Counted from the first letter of the stretch, positions 9,304 through 19,083 are shown. The stretch: DNA of 64,000 nucleotides from Flavobacterium erciyesense (GCF_018069925.1 NZ_JAGPXB010000005.1:124001-188000), one strand, 5' to 3'. Numbers and translations are program-made. The notes: generated by a model from the letters alone, not told the origin.

Positions 9304-11250
9304 ATGATTAAGATTACTTTGCCCGACGGGTCAATTAGAGAGTTTGCTCCAGGAGCGACTCCCATGGATGTTGCTAAAAGCATAAGCGAAGGATTTGCAA
9401 GAAATGTAATTTCGGCTTCTTTCAATGGTACCACTATTGAAACCACCACTGCATTGACCACCGACGGAAGTCTAACATTGTATACTTGGAACGATGCGGA
9501 AGGAAAGAAAGCTTTTTGGCACTCGACTTCGCACGTAATGGCTCAGGTTTTAGAAGAAATGTACCCAGGTATAAAGTTAACTCTTGGACCAGCTGTTTCT
9601 AATGGATTTTACTATGATGTAGACTTTGAAAATCATAAAATTACTGATGCTGATTTCAAAAAAATCGAAGACAGAGTTTTAGAGATTTCAAGAGGGAAAC
9701 ACGAATTTAAATTGCGTCCGGTGTCAAAAGCGGAAGCACTCGAACTATACAAAGACAACGTTTACAAAACAGAATTAATCACTAATCTAGAAGACGGAAC
9801 GATTACGTTTTGTGATCACGATACTTTCACAGATTTATGCCGTGGTGGCCATATTCCGAACACAGGAATTATCAAAGCCATGAAAATCATGAGTGTTGCC
9901 GGAGCTTACTGGCGTGGAGACGAGAAAAACAAACAGTTGACTCGCGTTTACGGTACCTCATTCCCAAAACAAAAAGACCTAACAGAATACTTAGAATTAC
10001 TTGAAGAAGCGAAAAGACGCGACCACAGAAAGCTAGGTAAAGAGTTAGAGCTATTTGCTTTTTCACAAAAAGTTGGACAAGGATTACCATTGTGGTTACC
10101 AAAAGGAGCTGCATTGAGAGACCGATTGGAGCAATTTTTGAAAAAAGCACAGAAAAAAGCGGGTTACGAGCAAGTAGTTACGCCACATATTGGTCAAAAA
10201 GAATTGTATGTAACATCAGGTCACTATGCAAAATACGGAGCAGATAGTTTTCAACCAATAAACACGCCTGCTGAAGGAGAAGAGTTTTTATTGAAGCCGA
10301 TGAACTGTCCGCATCACTGTGAAATTTACAATGTACGTCCGTGGTCATATAAAGATTTGCCAAAGCGTTACGCTGAATTCGGAACTGTTTACCGTTACGA
10401 ACAGAGTGGAGAATTGCACGGTTTAACTCGAGTACGTGGATTTACTCAAGATGATGCACATATTTTTTGTACACCAGAACAACTGGATGAAGAATTCAAA
10501 AAAGTAATTGACTTGGTACTTTACGTTTTTGGATCACTTGGTTTCGAGAACTTTACCGCTCAAATATCATTGCGCGATAAAGAAAACAGAGACAAATACA
10601 TTGGTACGGATGAAAACTGGGAAAAAGCAGAAAATGCCATCATCAATGCCGCAGCAGACAAAGGTTTAAATACCGTTGTAGAATACGGCGAAGCGGCGTT
10701 TTACGGACCAAAGTTAGATTTCATGGTTAAGGATGCTTTAGGAAGACAATGGCAGTTAGGAACCATCCAAGTAGATTACAACCTTCCGGAGCGTTTTGAC
10801 TTAACCTACAAGGGTTCTGACAATGAATTACACCGCCCTGTGATGATTCACAGAGCACCATTTGGATCGATGGAACGCTTTATAGCTATATTATTAGAGC
10901 ATACAGCAGGAAACTTCCCTCTTTGGTTAATGCCTGAACAAGCTATAATATTGTCTTTGAGCGAGAAATATGAAATATATGCGAAAAAAGTTTTAGATTT
11001 GCTAGAAAATCACGAAATTCGCGCCCTCATTGACAACAGAAATGAGACTATCGGCAAGAAAATTAGAGATGCCGAGATGCAAAAAACACCGTTCATGTTG
11101 ATTGTAGGTGAAGAAGAAGAAAAGAACGGAACTATTTCAATTCGTCGTCACGGACAAGAAGGAAAAGGTAATGTTACCGTTACAATAGAAGAATTTGCAG
11201 CTATTGTAAATGAGGAAATTAGCAAAACATTGAAAGTATTTACAGTTTAA
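9304..11250 (+). CDS. thrS: Threonyl-tRNA synthetase
   Basis: Class II synthetase that charges tRNA-Thr and edits Ser-tRNA-Thr. 648 residues, the full bacterial length. Order of domains: TGS (about 1-62), editing domain with HSTSHVMAQ and [10 protein letters not shown], catalytic core with MNCPHHC (zinc-binding Cys), motif 2 around [20 protein letters not shown], motif 3 [10 protein letters not shown], and the C-terminal anticodon-binding domain ([15 protein letters not shown] onward). All signature residues are present. The gene leads the conserved cluster thrS-infC-rpmI-rplT, starting 21 bp after a good TTG/TATATTTG promoter. infC begins only 16 bp after its stop. Confidence 0.97.
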   Translation: MIKITLPDGSIREFAPGATPMDVAKSISEGFARNVISASFNGTTIETTTALTTDGSLTLYTWNDAEGKKAFWHSTSHVMAQVLEEMYPGIKLTLGPAVSNGFYYDVDFENHKITDADFKKIEDRVLEISRGKHEFKLRPVSKAEALELYKDNVYKTELITNLEDGTITFCDHDTFTDLCRGGHIPNTGIIKAMKIMSVAGAYWRGDEKNKQLTRVYGTSFPKQKDLTEYLELLEEAKRRDHRKLGKELELFAFSQKVGQGLPLWLPKGAALRDRLEQFLKKAQKKAGYEQVVTPHIGQKELYVTSGHYAKYGADSFQPINTPAEGEEFLLKPMNCPHHCEIYNVRPWSYKDLPKRYAEFGTVYRYEQSGELHGLTRVRGFTQDDAHIFCTPEQLDEEFKKVIDLVLYVFGSLGFENFTAQISLRDKENRDKYIGTDENWEKAENAIINAAADKGLNTVVEYGEAAFYGPKLDFMVKDALGRQWQLGTIQVDYNLPERFDLTYKGSDNELHRPVMIHRAPFGSMERFIAILLEHTAGNFPLWLMPEQAIILSLSEKYEIYAKKVLDLLENHEIRALIDNRNETIGKKIRDAEMQKTPFMLIVGEEEEKNGTISIRRHGQEGKGNVTVTIEEFAAIVNEEISKTLKVFTV

Positions 11251-11266
11251 CTTAAATTATAAAGTC

Positions 11267-11824
11267 ATAGCAATAAGAAGCAACAGAGGTTACCAACCTC
11301 GCGTAGAAAAAAAAGATGCACACAGAATAAATAATCTTATTCGTGGTGTACAAGAAGTAAGGCTTGTAGGAGAAAACATCGAACCAGGTGTTTTTAAACT
11401 AGCAGAAGCATTGCGTTTAGCCGATCAGTTTGAACTAGATTTAGTTGAGATCTCGCCAAATGCAGAGCCGCCAGTTTGTAAAATCATGGATTACAAGAAA
11501 TTTGTTTACGAGCAAAAGAAACGTGACAAAGCGCTAAAAGCGAAATCTACACAAGTTGTGGTAAAAGAAATCCGTTTCGGACCTCAAACAGATGAGCATG
11601 ATTATGAATTTAAAAGAAAAAATGCTGAAAAGTTTCTAAAAGAAGGAGCTAAATTAAAAGCATTTGTATTTTTCAAAGGACGTTCTATCATTTACAAAGA
11701 TCAAGGTCAAATTTTGTTGTTAAGATTAGCAACAGATTTAGAAGAATTTGGAAAGGTAGAAGCGATGCCAGTTTTGGAAGGAAAGAGAATGATTATGTTC
11801 ATTGCTCCTAAGAAGAAAAAATAA
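11267..11824 (+). CDS. infC: Translation initiation factor IF-3, apparent AUA start
   Basis: IF-3 binds the 30S subunit, prevents premature 50S joining and checks the start codon in the P site. The N-terminal domain ([31 protein letters not shown], then [20 protein letters not shown]) and the C-terminal domain ([20 protein letters not shown]) are complete. No ATG, GTG or TTG occurs before the conserved N-terminus; the first TTG (11411) would delete 48 conserved residues. The frame runs back to ATA GCA ATA AGA AGC at 11267-11281, so initiation is placed at ATA 11267 (185 residues), with ATA 11273 as alternative. A rare AUN start on infC is known in E. coli (AUU), where it makes IF-3 control its own synthesis. 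AUA here is my inference. Confidence 0.88.
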   Translation: MAIRSNRGYQPRVEKKDAHRINNLIRGVQEVRLVGENIEPGVFKLAEALRLADQFELDLVEISPNAEPPVCKIMDYKKFVYEQKKRDKALKAKSTQVVVKEIRFGPQTDEHDYEFKRKNAEKFLKEGAKLKAFVFFKGRSIIYKDQGQILLLRLATDLEEFGKVEAMPVLEGKRMIMFIAPKKKK

Positions 11825-11835
11825 GTCTTAAAGTC

Positions 11836-11885
11836 AAAAGTCTTAAAGTCAAAAGTAAATAACTTTCGGCTTTAAGACTTTAAAA
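11836..11885 (+). repeat. Inverted AGTCTTAAAG repeat between infC and rpmI
   Basis: GTCTTAAAGTCAAAA occurs twice in tandem just after infC. The second copy pairs with GGCTTTAAGACTTT at about 11869-11882 to give a long AT-rich hairpin. Related AGTCTTAAAGTC sequence recurs at 12150-12180 between rpmI and rplT. It could be an intergenic repeat or a transcription/processing signal within the operon. Confidence 0.5.
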
Positions 11886-11941
11886 GCTTTACGACTATGC
11901 AATATAAGTAAGTAAGAATAAATTAAAAACACTAGGAAAAA

Positions 11942-12139
11942 ATGCCTAAAATGAAAACCAAATCTAGCGCCAAGAAACGTTTTAAAGTTACTGGTTCTGG
12001 AAAGATTAAAAGAAAGCATGCTTTTAAAAGTCACATCTTGACTAAAAAATCTAAAAAACGTAAATTAGCTTTGACACACTCAGCGTTAGTTCACAAAACA
12101 GATATGAAAAGCATCAAACAACAATTAAGAATTATCTAA
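11942..12139 (+). CDS. rpmI: 50S ribosomal protein L35
   Basis: 65-residue basic protein beginning [20 protein letters not shown] and containing [18 protein letters not shown], the standard L35 pattern of the large ribosomal subunit. It lies between infC and rplT in the order conserved in bacteria. Length is normal and the start is unambiguous. The 117-bp gap to infC carries AT-rich inverted repeats. Confidence 0.97.
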   Translation: MPKMKTKSSAKKRFKVTGSGKIKRKHAFKSHILTKKSKKRKLALTHSALVHKTDMKSIKQQLRII

Positions 12140-12312
12140 TAAGTCCAAAGTTAGAAAGTCTTAAAGTCTAAAGTTCACACTTTCGACATTCGGCTTTTGA
12201 CATTTGACTAAAGATTTCTTTAGGTTAAAACAATTTCAATAACCTTGGAGTATGGCCTTTAAGTTCTCTTGATTAAATTCGGGACGCCTGCTACAAAAAA
12301 AAATTAAAAATT

Positions 12313-12657
12313 ATGCCAAGATCGGTAAATTCAGTTGCTAAAAGAGCAAGAAGAAAAAAAATAATGAAGCAAGCCAAAGGTTTCTTTGGTAGACGTAAAA
12401 ACGTTTGGACAGTTGCTAAGAACGCAGTAGAGAAAGCAATGTGCTACGCTTACCGCGATAGAAAAGTGAATAAGAGAAATTTCCGTTCATTGTGGATTCA
12501 GCGTATTAACGCAGGAGCTAGATTAGAAGGAATGTCTTACTCACAGTTTATGGGTAAAGTAAAAGCTAACGGTATCGAATTGAACCGTAAAGTTCTTGCT
12601 GATTTAGCGATGAATCACCCAGAAGCTTTCAAAGCAGTACTTAATAAAGTAAAATAA
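12313..12657 (+). CDS. rplT: 50S ribosomal protein L20
   Basis: 114-residue L20, needed for early assembly of the 50S subunit by binding 23S rRNA. It begins [20 protein letters not shown] and has the basic N-terminal arm and the C-terminal globular domain ([34 protein letters not shown]). A 173-bp leader precedes it, with AACCTTGGAGTATGGCC at 12241-12257. This gene, leader motif and downstream terminator have a decayed partial duplicate at 16284-16469, beyond the next gene. The gene itself is intact. Confidence 0.97.
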   Translation: MPRSVNSVAKRARRKKIMKQAKGFFGRRKNVWTVAKNAVEKAMCYAYRDRKVNKRNFRSLWIQRINAGARLEGMSYSQFMGKVKANGIELNRKVLADLAMNHPEAFKAVLNKVK

Positions 12658-12694
12658 ACGTTTTATCAACATATATTTAAACTTACTTACTTAT

Positions 12695-12729
12695 AAAAAA
12701 TCCCAATCTAACGATTGGGATTTTTTTTT
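12695..12729 (+). terminator. Rho-independent terminator of the rplT operon
   Basis: AAAAAATCCCAATC / GATTGGGATTTTTT hairpin with a T run, preceded by ACTTACTTATAA. The same context, with a different stem, occurs after the duplicated rplT end at 16432-16469. Confidence 0.85.
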
Positions 12730-12758
12730 ATAATTATTATTACAAAACAATATATCAG

Positions 12759-12766
12759 TACCTTTG
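12759..12766 (+). promoter_or_regulatory. -7 promoter element of hybrid kinase gene
   Basis: TACCTTTG fits TAnnTTTG and lies 24 bp before the kinase ATG, after the rplT terminator. The kinase therefore seems to have its own promoter. Confidence 0.5.
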
Positions 12767-12790
12767 AAATAATCACTTTTTTAATAAATA

Positions 12791-15700
12791 ATGCAGCCAA
12801 AAATTTTAACCTTAAATAGCAATGATGGATTACCAAATGATCAAATCCATAAAATTGCAAGCGATTCCTATGGGCGACTTTGGCTTCCAGGGCCGTCTGG
12901 CATATCCTTTTACAACGGTAATAAAATTAAAGTTTTTGATACACAAAATAGTTTAGATTGCCCAGGACTTAGAACAGTAACAATTTCAAAAAATCAAACT
13001 ATTTGGATTGGTACTGACCAGGGAATAGAAGCTTTAAAAATAGATGGCTCAAAAATTAAACTTCATCTAAATTTTAATTGGAATTTTGGAATTGCAGAAA
13101 GTATATTTATTGATGATAATACCATTTGGATTGGAACGTCTTATGGATTAATTAAGCTTGAGAACAATAATTTTAAACTAAATTTAATTGCGTCTTATGA
13201 TTTAGGTTTGGTAAAAAATATTATTCAAAAAAACAAAGAAAATATAGTAGCAATTAGTGCAAAAAAAGGAGTTTTTGAATTATCTGATAATCAAATAAAT
13301 GTTTTATGTTTAGATTTTTTAAATGAAATCTACCCAACTTCAATACATAAATCTATAGATAATCACTTTTTTCTAGGAACAACTAATGGGCTTTATTTCC
13401 TAAATTCAAAATTTGAACTATTACAGCATTGTACACCCAAGACTGGTAGTTATAAAGTAACATCTATTAATAGTACATCAAACGAATTGATTGTAGGTTT
13501 TAATAAAAATATAATTATTTATGAGTACAATTCCAGCTCATTAAATGAAACAGAAGTTATTTATATAAATAGTCTAATCAATGATATTTATATAGATGGT
13601 ATTAAAAATATATGGGTAGCAACCAACAATAATGGACTAAGAAAGATATCTAATATCAGAAAATCAATTTTTCAAATTGATACAGGATTTTTGGATGCTG
13701 CATTTTCAATATCTCAATCAAAAAAAGGGAACGGAATTTTAATAGGGGGATCAGAGTATTTTTCTCTTATATCTAAACTTAATTTGAACCTAGAAAACCA
13801 ATCACTATTTAAATCAATAGTTTGGGACGTAATTGAAGATTTCAACCAAGACTCCAATATTTGGTTAGCCACTCAAGATGGATTATTTTATACGAATATT
13901 AATAATCTTGCGAAATTAGAGCATAAATTTTCATCCGTTATTTCAAGTCCAAATCGAGTTTTATTATCCCGAAATGATGAATTATGGGTAGGTACTGTTA
14001 GTGGATTATTTTGCATTAAAAACAATACTGCAAAAGAAATATTAACCAACAAGAACGAAAAATTTGGCTATGTATATACCCTCACGTTAGATGTAAATAA
14101 TAGAATTCTAATTGGTACCCTAGGTCAAGGTTTATGGATTGAAGCAGAGGAAGGGATAAAAAAAATCACAAATGAATTAATATCAGAAAATGGGAATACA
14201 TATTCAATCATTTCAAATAATAGTGGAAGACTTGTCATTATTCAAGAAGAAAATATTCTATTAATTGACGAAAATTATAAAACCTCTTTAATTTTAAAAG
14301 AATTCCCGCTTGGTGGTTGGACTGCAGTTTGGATAGACGATAATACTATTGCAGTTGGTTCTAGTGATGGAATTTGTATAATAGATGTTGCAAATAATAA
14401 ACTGCTTCATCGAATAAATCTATATTTAGACAAATCTGAATGGCAATTTACCAGCTCAAGAGCTTTGTTTTTAGATGCTGAGAAAAATTTATTTTGTGCG
14501 CTTAACAACGGTTTGTATTTTGTTGATTTTAAAAATATAATTTCAAAACCCACTCCTCCAAATGTACTTGTAAACGAAATAATTTGGGAAAATACCACTC
14601 CCATTTTAAACAACAATACTTATGAATTAATTGAAGGGAAATGGTCAGTAAATATCTCTGTTTTTAGCGATTGGTATGTTGACGAAAAACAAATAAAATA
14701 CAGATTTATGTTAGCTGGTTTCGACAATGGATGGACAGAATTGAATAATGGTACAATAAAATACAACTCATTAAATACAGGCAAATACGAATTATTAGTT
14801 CAATCGCACACTCCTATAACAGGCTATAGTGACCCATTTGTTTTACTTATTTTTAAAGTAAATTACACCTGGAATTCGAAAATTAATTCACTAAGAAAAA
14901 AAATCGGCTTGTTTTTTGATCTTTTTAAATCATCATCTTTTAAAAACAATTTGCTTTTAGAACAAAATGAATTATTCAAAAAAGAACTTCAAGAAAGAAA
15001 AATTATACAAAATGAATTAACACAATATAAAGAGCAATTAGAAGACCTTGTTTATAATAGAACCAAAGAATTAGAAAAAGAAAAAGAAAAAGCTCAAAAA
15101 GCCGACAAATCAAAATCAACATTTTTAGCCAACATGTCTCACGAAATAAGAACACCGCTAGGTGGAATTATTGGATTAAACAATATTTTACAAAAAACAA
15201 TTTTAGATGAAAATCAAAAAGATTATGTTGAGAAAATTGAGAATTCGGCAGATCATTTATTACAAATTTTAAATAACATATTAGATATTTCTAAAATTGA
15301 ATCTGATGAAATTGAGTTAGAAAATATTCCTTTTTCATTAGAAAAATTAATTTTTGATCTCAAGGAATTTGCTCAAATAAAACTAATTGACAAACCAACA
15401 TCTTTCATTATTAATAAAAACATAGAAACCCAATATATGTTAATGGGTGATGTTTTAAGATTAAAACAAGTTTTAATCAACCTTTTAAGTAATGCCCTAA
15501 AATTTACCGAAGAAGGCACTATTACTTTATACATAAATCAACTAAAATCAATCGAAGAAAAAACAATATTACACTTTATTATAAAAGATACTGGGATAGG
15601 AATGACCCCAGAACAAATTAAAAATTTGTTCATAGCTTTCAAGCAAGCAGATTCAAGCATTTCTAGAAAATATGGCGGAACAGGTTTAGGATTAAATATT

Positions 15701-16258
15701 AGTTTTAAAATTGTAGAATTAATGGGGGGCGTTTTACATTGCAAAAGTACGCCTAAAAAAGGAACTAGTTTTTCATTTACAATTGCATTTGACACAAATG
15801 ATAGTATTGATAATATGTTACAACAACCAAAACTTATTAATGATATTGTACAAAATTCTGATTTAGAATTAAATCTTGAAAACAATGAAATCAATATTCT
15901 AATTGCTGAAGATAACTTAATCAATCAATTAGTGATTAAAAAAACGCTCGAATTCAAAGGATATAATGTTACTCTGACTAACGATGGACAGAAATGTGTT
16001 GATGCTTTTAGTCAAAATTCAAACTTTGATATCATTTTTATGGATATCAATATGCCAAAAATGAACGGAATTGAAGCAACAAACTATATAAGAAAGACGC
16101 TAAAAAACACTACAATCCCAATCATTGCACTCACAGCCGATGTGACTCTAGAAACTCAAAACAGTATTGCTAAATACGGAATGAACGATTATCTTTCAAA
16201 ACCCATCAGCGATGAAATGCTGCAAAAAATCCTTGAAAAATGGTTGTTAAAAAAATAA
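12791..16258 (+). CDS. Hybrid sensor histidine kinase with reg_prop beta-propeller
   Basis: 1155-residue one-protein phosphorelay. Residues 1-590 carry repeated two-component-regulator propeller blades (IWIGTDQGIEAL, IWIGTSYGLIKL, IWVATNNNGLRKI, LWVGTVSGLFCI). A Y_Y_Y domain follows at about 600-690 (YRFMLAGFDNGWTELNNG), then a coiled coil. The HisKA box is MSHEIRTPLGG (His near 783), the HATPase has NLLSNALKF, DTGIGM and GGTGLGL, and the receiver has MDINMPKMNG (Asp near 1085). Unlike most reg_prop kinases it shows neither a signal peptide nor a membrane helix between Y_Y_Y and HisKA, so it may be cytosolic. There is no AraC output domain. It lies between intact rplT and a truncated rplT duplicate, so it may be an insertion. 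Confidence 0.9.
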   Translation: MQPKILTLNSNDGLPNDQIHKIASDSYGRLWLPGPSGISFYNGNKIKVFDTQNSLDCPGLRTVTISKNQTIWIGTDQGIEALKIDGSKIKLHLNFNWNFGIAESIFIDDNTIWIGTSYGLIKLENNNFKLNLIASYDLGLVKNIIQKNKENIVAISAKKGVFELSDNQINVLCLDFLNEIYPTSIHKSIDNHFFLGTTNGLYFLNSKFELLQHCTPKTGSYKVTSINSTSNELIVGFNKNIIIYEYNSSSLNETEVIYINSLINDIYIDGIKNIWVATNNNGLRKISNIRKSIFQIDTGFLDAAFSISQSKKGNGILIGGSEYFSLISKLNLNLENQSLFKSIVWDVIEDFNQDSNIWLATQDGLFYTNINNLAKLEHKFSSVISSPNRVLLSRNDELWVGTVSGLFCIKNNTAKEILTNKNEKFGYVYTLTLDVNNRILIGTLGQGLWIEAEEGIKKITNELISENGNTYSIISNNSGRLVIIQEENILLIDENYKTSLILKEFPLGGWTAVWIDDNTIAVGSSDGICIIDVANNKLLHRINLYLDKSEWQFTSSRALFLDAEKNLFCALNNGLYFVDFKNIISKPTPPNVLVNEIIWENTTPILNNNTYELIEGKWSVNISVFSDWYVDEKQIKYRFMLAGFDNGWTELNNGTIKYNSLNTGKYELLVQSHTPITGYSDPFVLLIFKVNYTWNSKINSLRKKIGLFFDLFKSSSFKNNLLLEQNELFKKELQERKIIQNELTQYKEQLEDLVYNRTKELEKEKEKAQKADKSKSTFLANMSHEIRTPLGGIIGLNNILQKTILDENQKDYVEKIENSADHLLQILNNILDISKIESDEIELENIPFSLEKLIFDLKEFAQIKLIDKPTSFIINKNIETQYMLMGDVLRLKQVLINLLSNALKFTEEGTITLYINQLKSIEEKTILHFIIKDTGIGMTPEQIKNLFIAFKQADSSISRKYGGTGLGLNISFKIVELMGGVLHCKSTPKKGTSFSFTIAFDTNDSIDNMLQQPKLINDIVQNSDLELNLENNEINILIAEDNLINQLVIKKTLEFKGYNVTLTNDGQKCVDAFSQNSNFDIIFMDINMPKMNGIEATNYIRKTLKNTTIPIIALTADVTLETQNSIAKYGMNDYLSKPISDEMLQKILEKWLLKK

Positions 16259-16283
16259 ATAAAAGTTTTAATATTATGCTTAA

Positions 16284-16409
16284 AATAACCTTGAAGTATG
16301 GCCTTAGGTTTTATTGAATTGAACCGTAAAGTTCTTGCTGATTTAGCAATGAATCACCCAGAAGCTTTCAAAGCAGTACTTAATAAAGTAAAATAAACGT
16401 TTTATCAAC
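16284..16409 (+). pseudogene. Truncated duplicate of rplT (leader motif plus 3' end)
   Basis: From 16316 to 16409 the sequence repeats 12577-12670, the last 81 bases of rplT plus 13 bases beyond its stop, with one mismatch in 94 positions (G to A in a Leu-Ala context). Just upstream, AATAACCTTGAAGTATGGCC at 16284 resembles AATAACCTTGGAGTATGGCC in the rplT leader at 12238. The middle of the gene is missing. The copy is followed by ACTTACTTATAA and a terminator, as is the real gene. It has no start and cannot encode L20. Confidence 0.9.
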
Positions 16410-16431
16410 TCAATTTAGATTACTTACTTAT

Positions 16432-16469
16432 AAAAAAAACCCATCCACATTCGAGAGATGGGGTTTTTT
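16432..16469 (+). terminator. Rho-independent terminator
   Basis: AAAACCCATC / GATGGGGTTTT hairpin with a T run, in the same local context as the terminator after the intact rplT. It now closes the hybrid kinase transcript. Confidence 0.75.
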
Positions 16470-16541
16470 AATTGTTCTAAATGGAAGAATTAGAAGATTA
16501 AAATTATTTTGATTTTAAAATAAAATAGGTATTTTCGTAAT

Positions 16542-18257
16542 ATGAAATACCACAAAATTTCCCACCTCTTTTTATTGTTTACAATTATATTTATCTCTTT
16601 TTCTTGCCAAAAAGAGAAAGTAAATCCTGCTTTTAAAAAGAAAAAACTAGCAGAGATTGAAAAACTATTTGAACGTGGATATTCTGATTTCGACGAAGCA
16701 AAGCACGACAGTGCTTTTTACTATTTTAATAAAGCCAAAAACCTAGCTGAGCAAATTCAAGATACTTCCAGAATTATTTATTCTTTGACTTGGATAGCGA
16801 CAATAGAGCACAATCAAGGAGACTACGTCGGTAGCGAAGCTACAAGTACTGAAGCACTACCCTATTTAAATGGACCAAGAAGATTCCCTTATGGAGAAAC
16901 CAATATCTATGCTCACATTGGTTCAAATTACATCGCTACCCAAGATTATAAAAACGCCGTTTACTATTTAAAAAAAGCAATTAACTATAAAACTGATGAA
17001 TTATTTAAAGGAACCATTTACAACAATATTGCACTAGCTTACAAATATCAGGAGCTTTACAATAAAGCTGAATCTATATTAAGACCACTTTCTTCCAAAA
17101 AAATAATATATCAAGATTCATCCTTAGTAGCAACTATAAAAGATAATTTGGGCTTTGTGCAATACAAATTAAACAAACCCAATTCTCTAGCAAACATGAT
17201 GGAATCTTTCAAAATAAGAAAAGCTATCAAAGATAATTACGGCTTACTTTCTAGTTACAATAATCTCTCTCTTTATCATGCTAATTCTGAACGTAAACTG
17301 GCAATAGCATATGCAAAAAAAGGATATCAAACAGCACTTAAAATTAGTCATCCTGATTCCGTTTTAGAGTTTTTAAAATTATTAATCCAAACCGATCCCG
17401 GTAAAGATCTTAAAAAATATGCAGATAATTACATTAGGATTAATGACAGTCTTGTTGGAGCAAGACAAAAAGCCAAAAATACATTTGCAAGGATTAAATA
17501 CGACTCCAAGCGAGAAAAAGATGAAAATTTACGTCTTAAAAACGAAAGTATTCAGCAAGCACAAAAAATACAAAAACGCAATATAACCATTGTCCTCACC
17601 ATTGCAACTATGACCTTGATTGGATTTTTTATCATTAGAAAAATCCGACTTAATAGCAAAAAAGAAAAAGTAAATGCTGCTTATTCTACAGAAGTACGAT
17701 TGTCACAAAAACTACACGATGAGTTAGCAAATGATTTATTTCAAACCATAGCATTTGCCGAAGGTCAAGATTTATCAACAAAAGAAAATAAGGAAACACT
17801 CATTGCTAATTTGGATATAATATACAATCAGACTCGAAATATTTCACGAGAAAATAATAGTATAGAAACTGAAGCGAGTTACTTGCCCAATTTAAAAGGA
17901 CTGTTTTTTGACTTTAATACGCAACAACAGCATATTATTACCGTAGGACTAGACACTATAAAATGGAACAGTATTGAAAACCATACAAAAATCACTATTT
18001 TCAGAATCATACAAGAACTATTAGTCAATATGAAAAAACACAGCAATTGCACTGTAGCTGTTTTTAACTTTGAAATAATATTGAACGTATTACAAATTTC
18101 ATATCGCGATAATGGGCTTGGTTTACAAAATCAAACATTACAATTAAAAAACGGTTTGTCAAATTTAGAAAGTAGAGTTCAAAGTATTGACGGAACAGCT
18201 ACTTTTAATACGATGAATGAATCTGGTTTTAATGCACAATTTCAAATTCCGATATAA
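16542..18257 (+). CDS. TPR-containing sensor histidine kinase
   Basis: 571-residue membrane kinase. The N-terminus is a lipoprotein-like signal (LFTIIFISFSCQKE, Cys near 23). Tetratricopeptide-type helices span about 30-280 (periplasmic or outer-face sensor), a transmembrane helix lies at 347-366 (ITIVLTIATMTLIGFFII), and a dimerisation box LSQKLHDELANDLFQ (His near 392) follows. The HATPase is at about 470-571, with IIQELLVNMKKHS and DNGLGL. The N-box is degenerate (VNMKKH rather than NALKH). It is separated by 8 bp from a response regulator and surely forms a pair with it. The architecture resembles other Bacteroidetes TPR kinases paired with LuxR-type regulators. Confidence 0.85.
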   Translation: MKYHKISHLFLLFTIIFISFSCQKEKVNPAFKKKKLAEIEKLFERGYSDFDEAKHDSAFYYFNKAKNLAEQIQDTSRIIYSLTWIATIEHNQGDYVGSEATSTEALPYLNGPRRFPYGETNIYAHIGSNYIATQDYKNAVYYLKKAINYKTDELFKGTIYNNIALAYKYQELYNKAESILRPLSSKKIIYQDSSLVATIKDNLGFVQYKLNKPNSLANMMESFKIRKAIKDNYGLLSSYNNLSLYHANSERKLAIAYAKKGYQTALKISHPDSVLEFLKLLIQTDPGKDLKKYADNYIRINDSLVGARQKAKNTFARIKYDSKREKDENLRLKNESIQQAQKIQKRNITIVLTIATMTLIGFFIIRKIRLNSKKEKVNAAYSTEVRLSQKLHDELANDLFQTIAFAEGQDLSTKENKETLIANLDIIYNQTRNISRENNSIETEASYLPNLKGLFFDFNTQQQHIITVGLDTIKWNSIENHTKITIFRIIQELLVNMKKHSNCTVAVFNFEIILNVLQISYRDNGLGLQNQTLQLKNGLSNLESRVQSIDGTATFNTMNESGFNAQFQIPI

Positions 18258-18265
18258 CATCTCTT

Positions 18266-18934
18266 ATGTTTAAAAAAGTTTTAATAGCTGAAGATTTAGA
18301 TGCAATTGCAGTCTCCCTCATTGATACGATCAAAGAAATTGGGGTTGAAGAAATTCATCATACCAAATATTGTGATGATGCCTATTTACAAGTAAAAAAA
18401 GCCTTAAACCAGAACAAATCTTTTGAGCTTGTTATTTGTGACTTATCATTTAAACCAGACCACAGAGAAAACAAAATCAATTCTGGAGTAGAGTTAATAA
18501 ATGCCATTAAAAAAATTCAAAAAAACATAAAAATAATTGTATTCTCGATTGAGGATAAATCTTATCGCATTCAATCACTTTTTAAGAATTCTGGCATTAA
18601 TGCATATGTCCCTAAAGGGCGCGATAGTTTAACCGAATTAAAAAAAGCTATTGAACAACTGTATAACAACGAAACTTATACTCCTATTAATTTTGTAGCA
18701 AATGCACTGCAAGACAAAACTATTTTTGAAATCGAGCATTATGATATTGAACTTTTAAAGCTGTTGGCAAATGGATGTACAATTGAAGAAATTTCACTGT
18801 CTTTCAAAAAAAATGGACTCACGCCCAATGGTCACAGCAGCATTGAAAAAAGAATCAATAAACTCAAATTATCTTTTAAGGCAAATAATAATGTTCAATT
18901 AATAGCTATCACTAAAGATTTTGGATTGCTTTAA
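18266..18934 (+). CDS. Response regulator, receiver plus HTH
   Basis: 222-residue regulator downstream of the TPR kinase. Receiver domain at 1-135 with acidic pair AEDLD near residue 8-12, phospho-acceptor Asp58 in VICDLSF, and Lys in YVPKGR near 115. The loop after Asp58 (KPDHRENKINSGVEL) is longer than usual. The C-terminal 70 residues (IELLKLLANGCTIEEISLSF, SSIEKRINKLKLSFKANNN) look like a diverged LuxR/NarL-type helix-turn-helix. The downstream palindrome at 19038-19055 is a plausible binding site. Function of the regulon is unknown. Confidence 0.85.
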   Translation: MFKKVLIAEDLDAIAVSLIDTIKEIGVEEIHHTKYCDDAYLQVKKALNQNKSFELVICDLSFKPDHRENKINSGVELINAIKKIQKNIKIIVFSIEDKSYRIQSLFKNSGINAYVPKGRDSLTELKKAIEQLYNNETYTPINFVANALQDKTIFEIEHYDIELLKLLANGCTIEEISLSFKKNGLTPNGHSSIEKRINKLKLSFKANNNVQLIAITKDFGLL

Positions 18935-19037
18935 TATTTGAGAATTTTAAGTTTTTACGTATTTCAACAGCAATTTAATGCCAGTAATCGTTTTTTTAAC
19001 AGTTTTTCTACTCATTTAAACCAAAAAAAAGTAAGCC

Positions 19038-19083
19038 TTTACGGATTCCCGTAAACTTTTGTGTTTTAAAGATGCTACGTTTG
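19038..19083 (+). promoter_or_regulatory. Palindrome and -7 box upstream of small gene
   Basis: TTTACGG ATTC CCGTAAA is a perfect 7-bp inverted repeat with a 4-base spacer at 19038-19055. TACGTTTG (TAnnTTTG) follows at 19076-19083, 28 bp before the ATG of the next gene. The palindrome occupies the -33 to -50 region, where an activator would bind. It lies just downstream of a response regulator gene, so that regulator is the first candidate to bind it; this is inference. Confidence 0.55.

Noticed and set aside
11411..11824. Short version of infC starting at TTG 11411
   Set aside because: It would cut off 48 highly conserved residues of the IF-3 N-terminal domain that are encoded in frame upstream.
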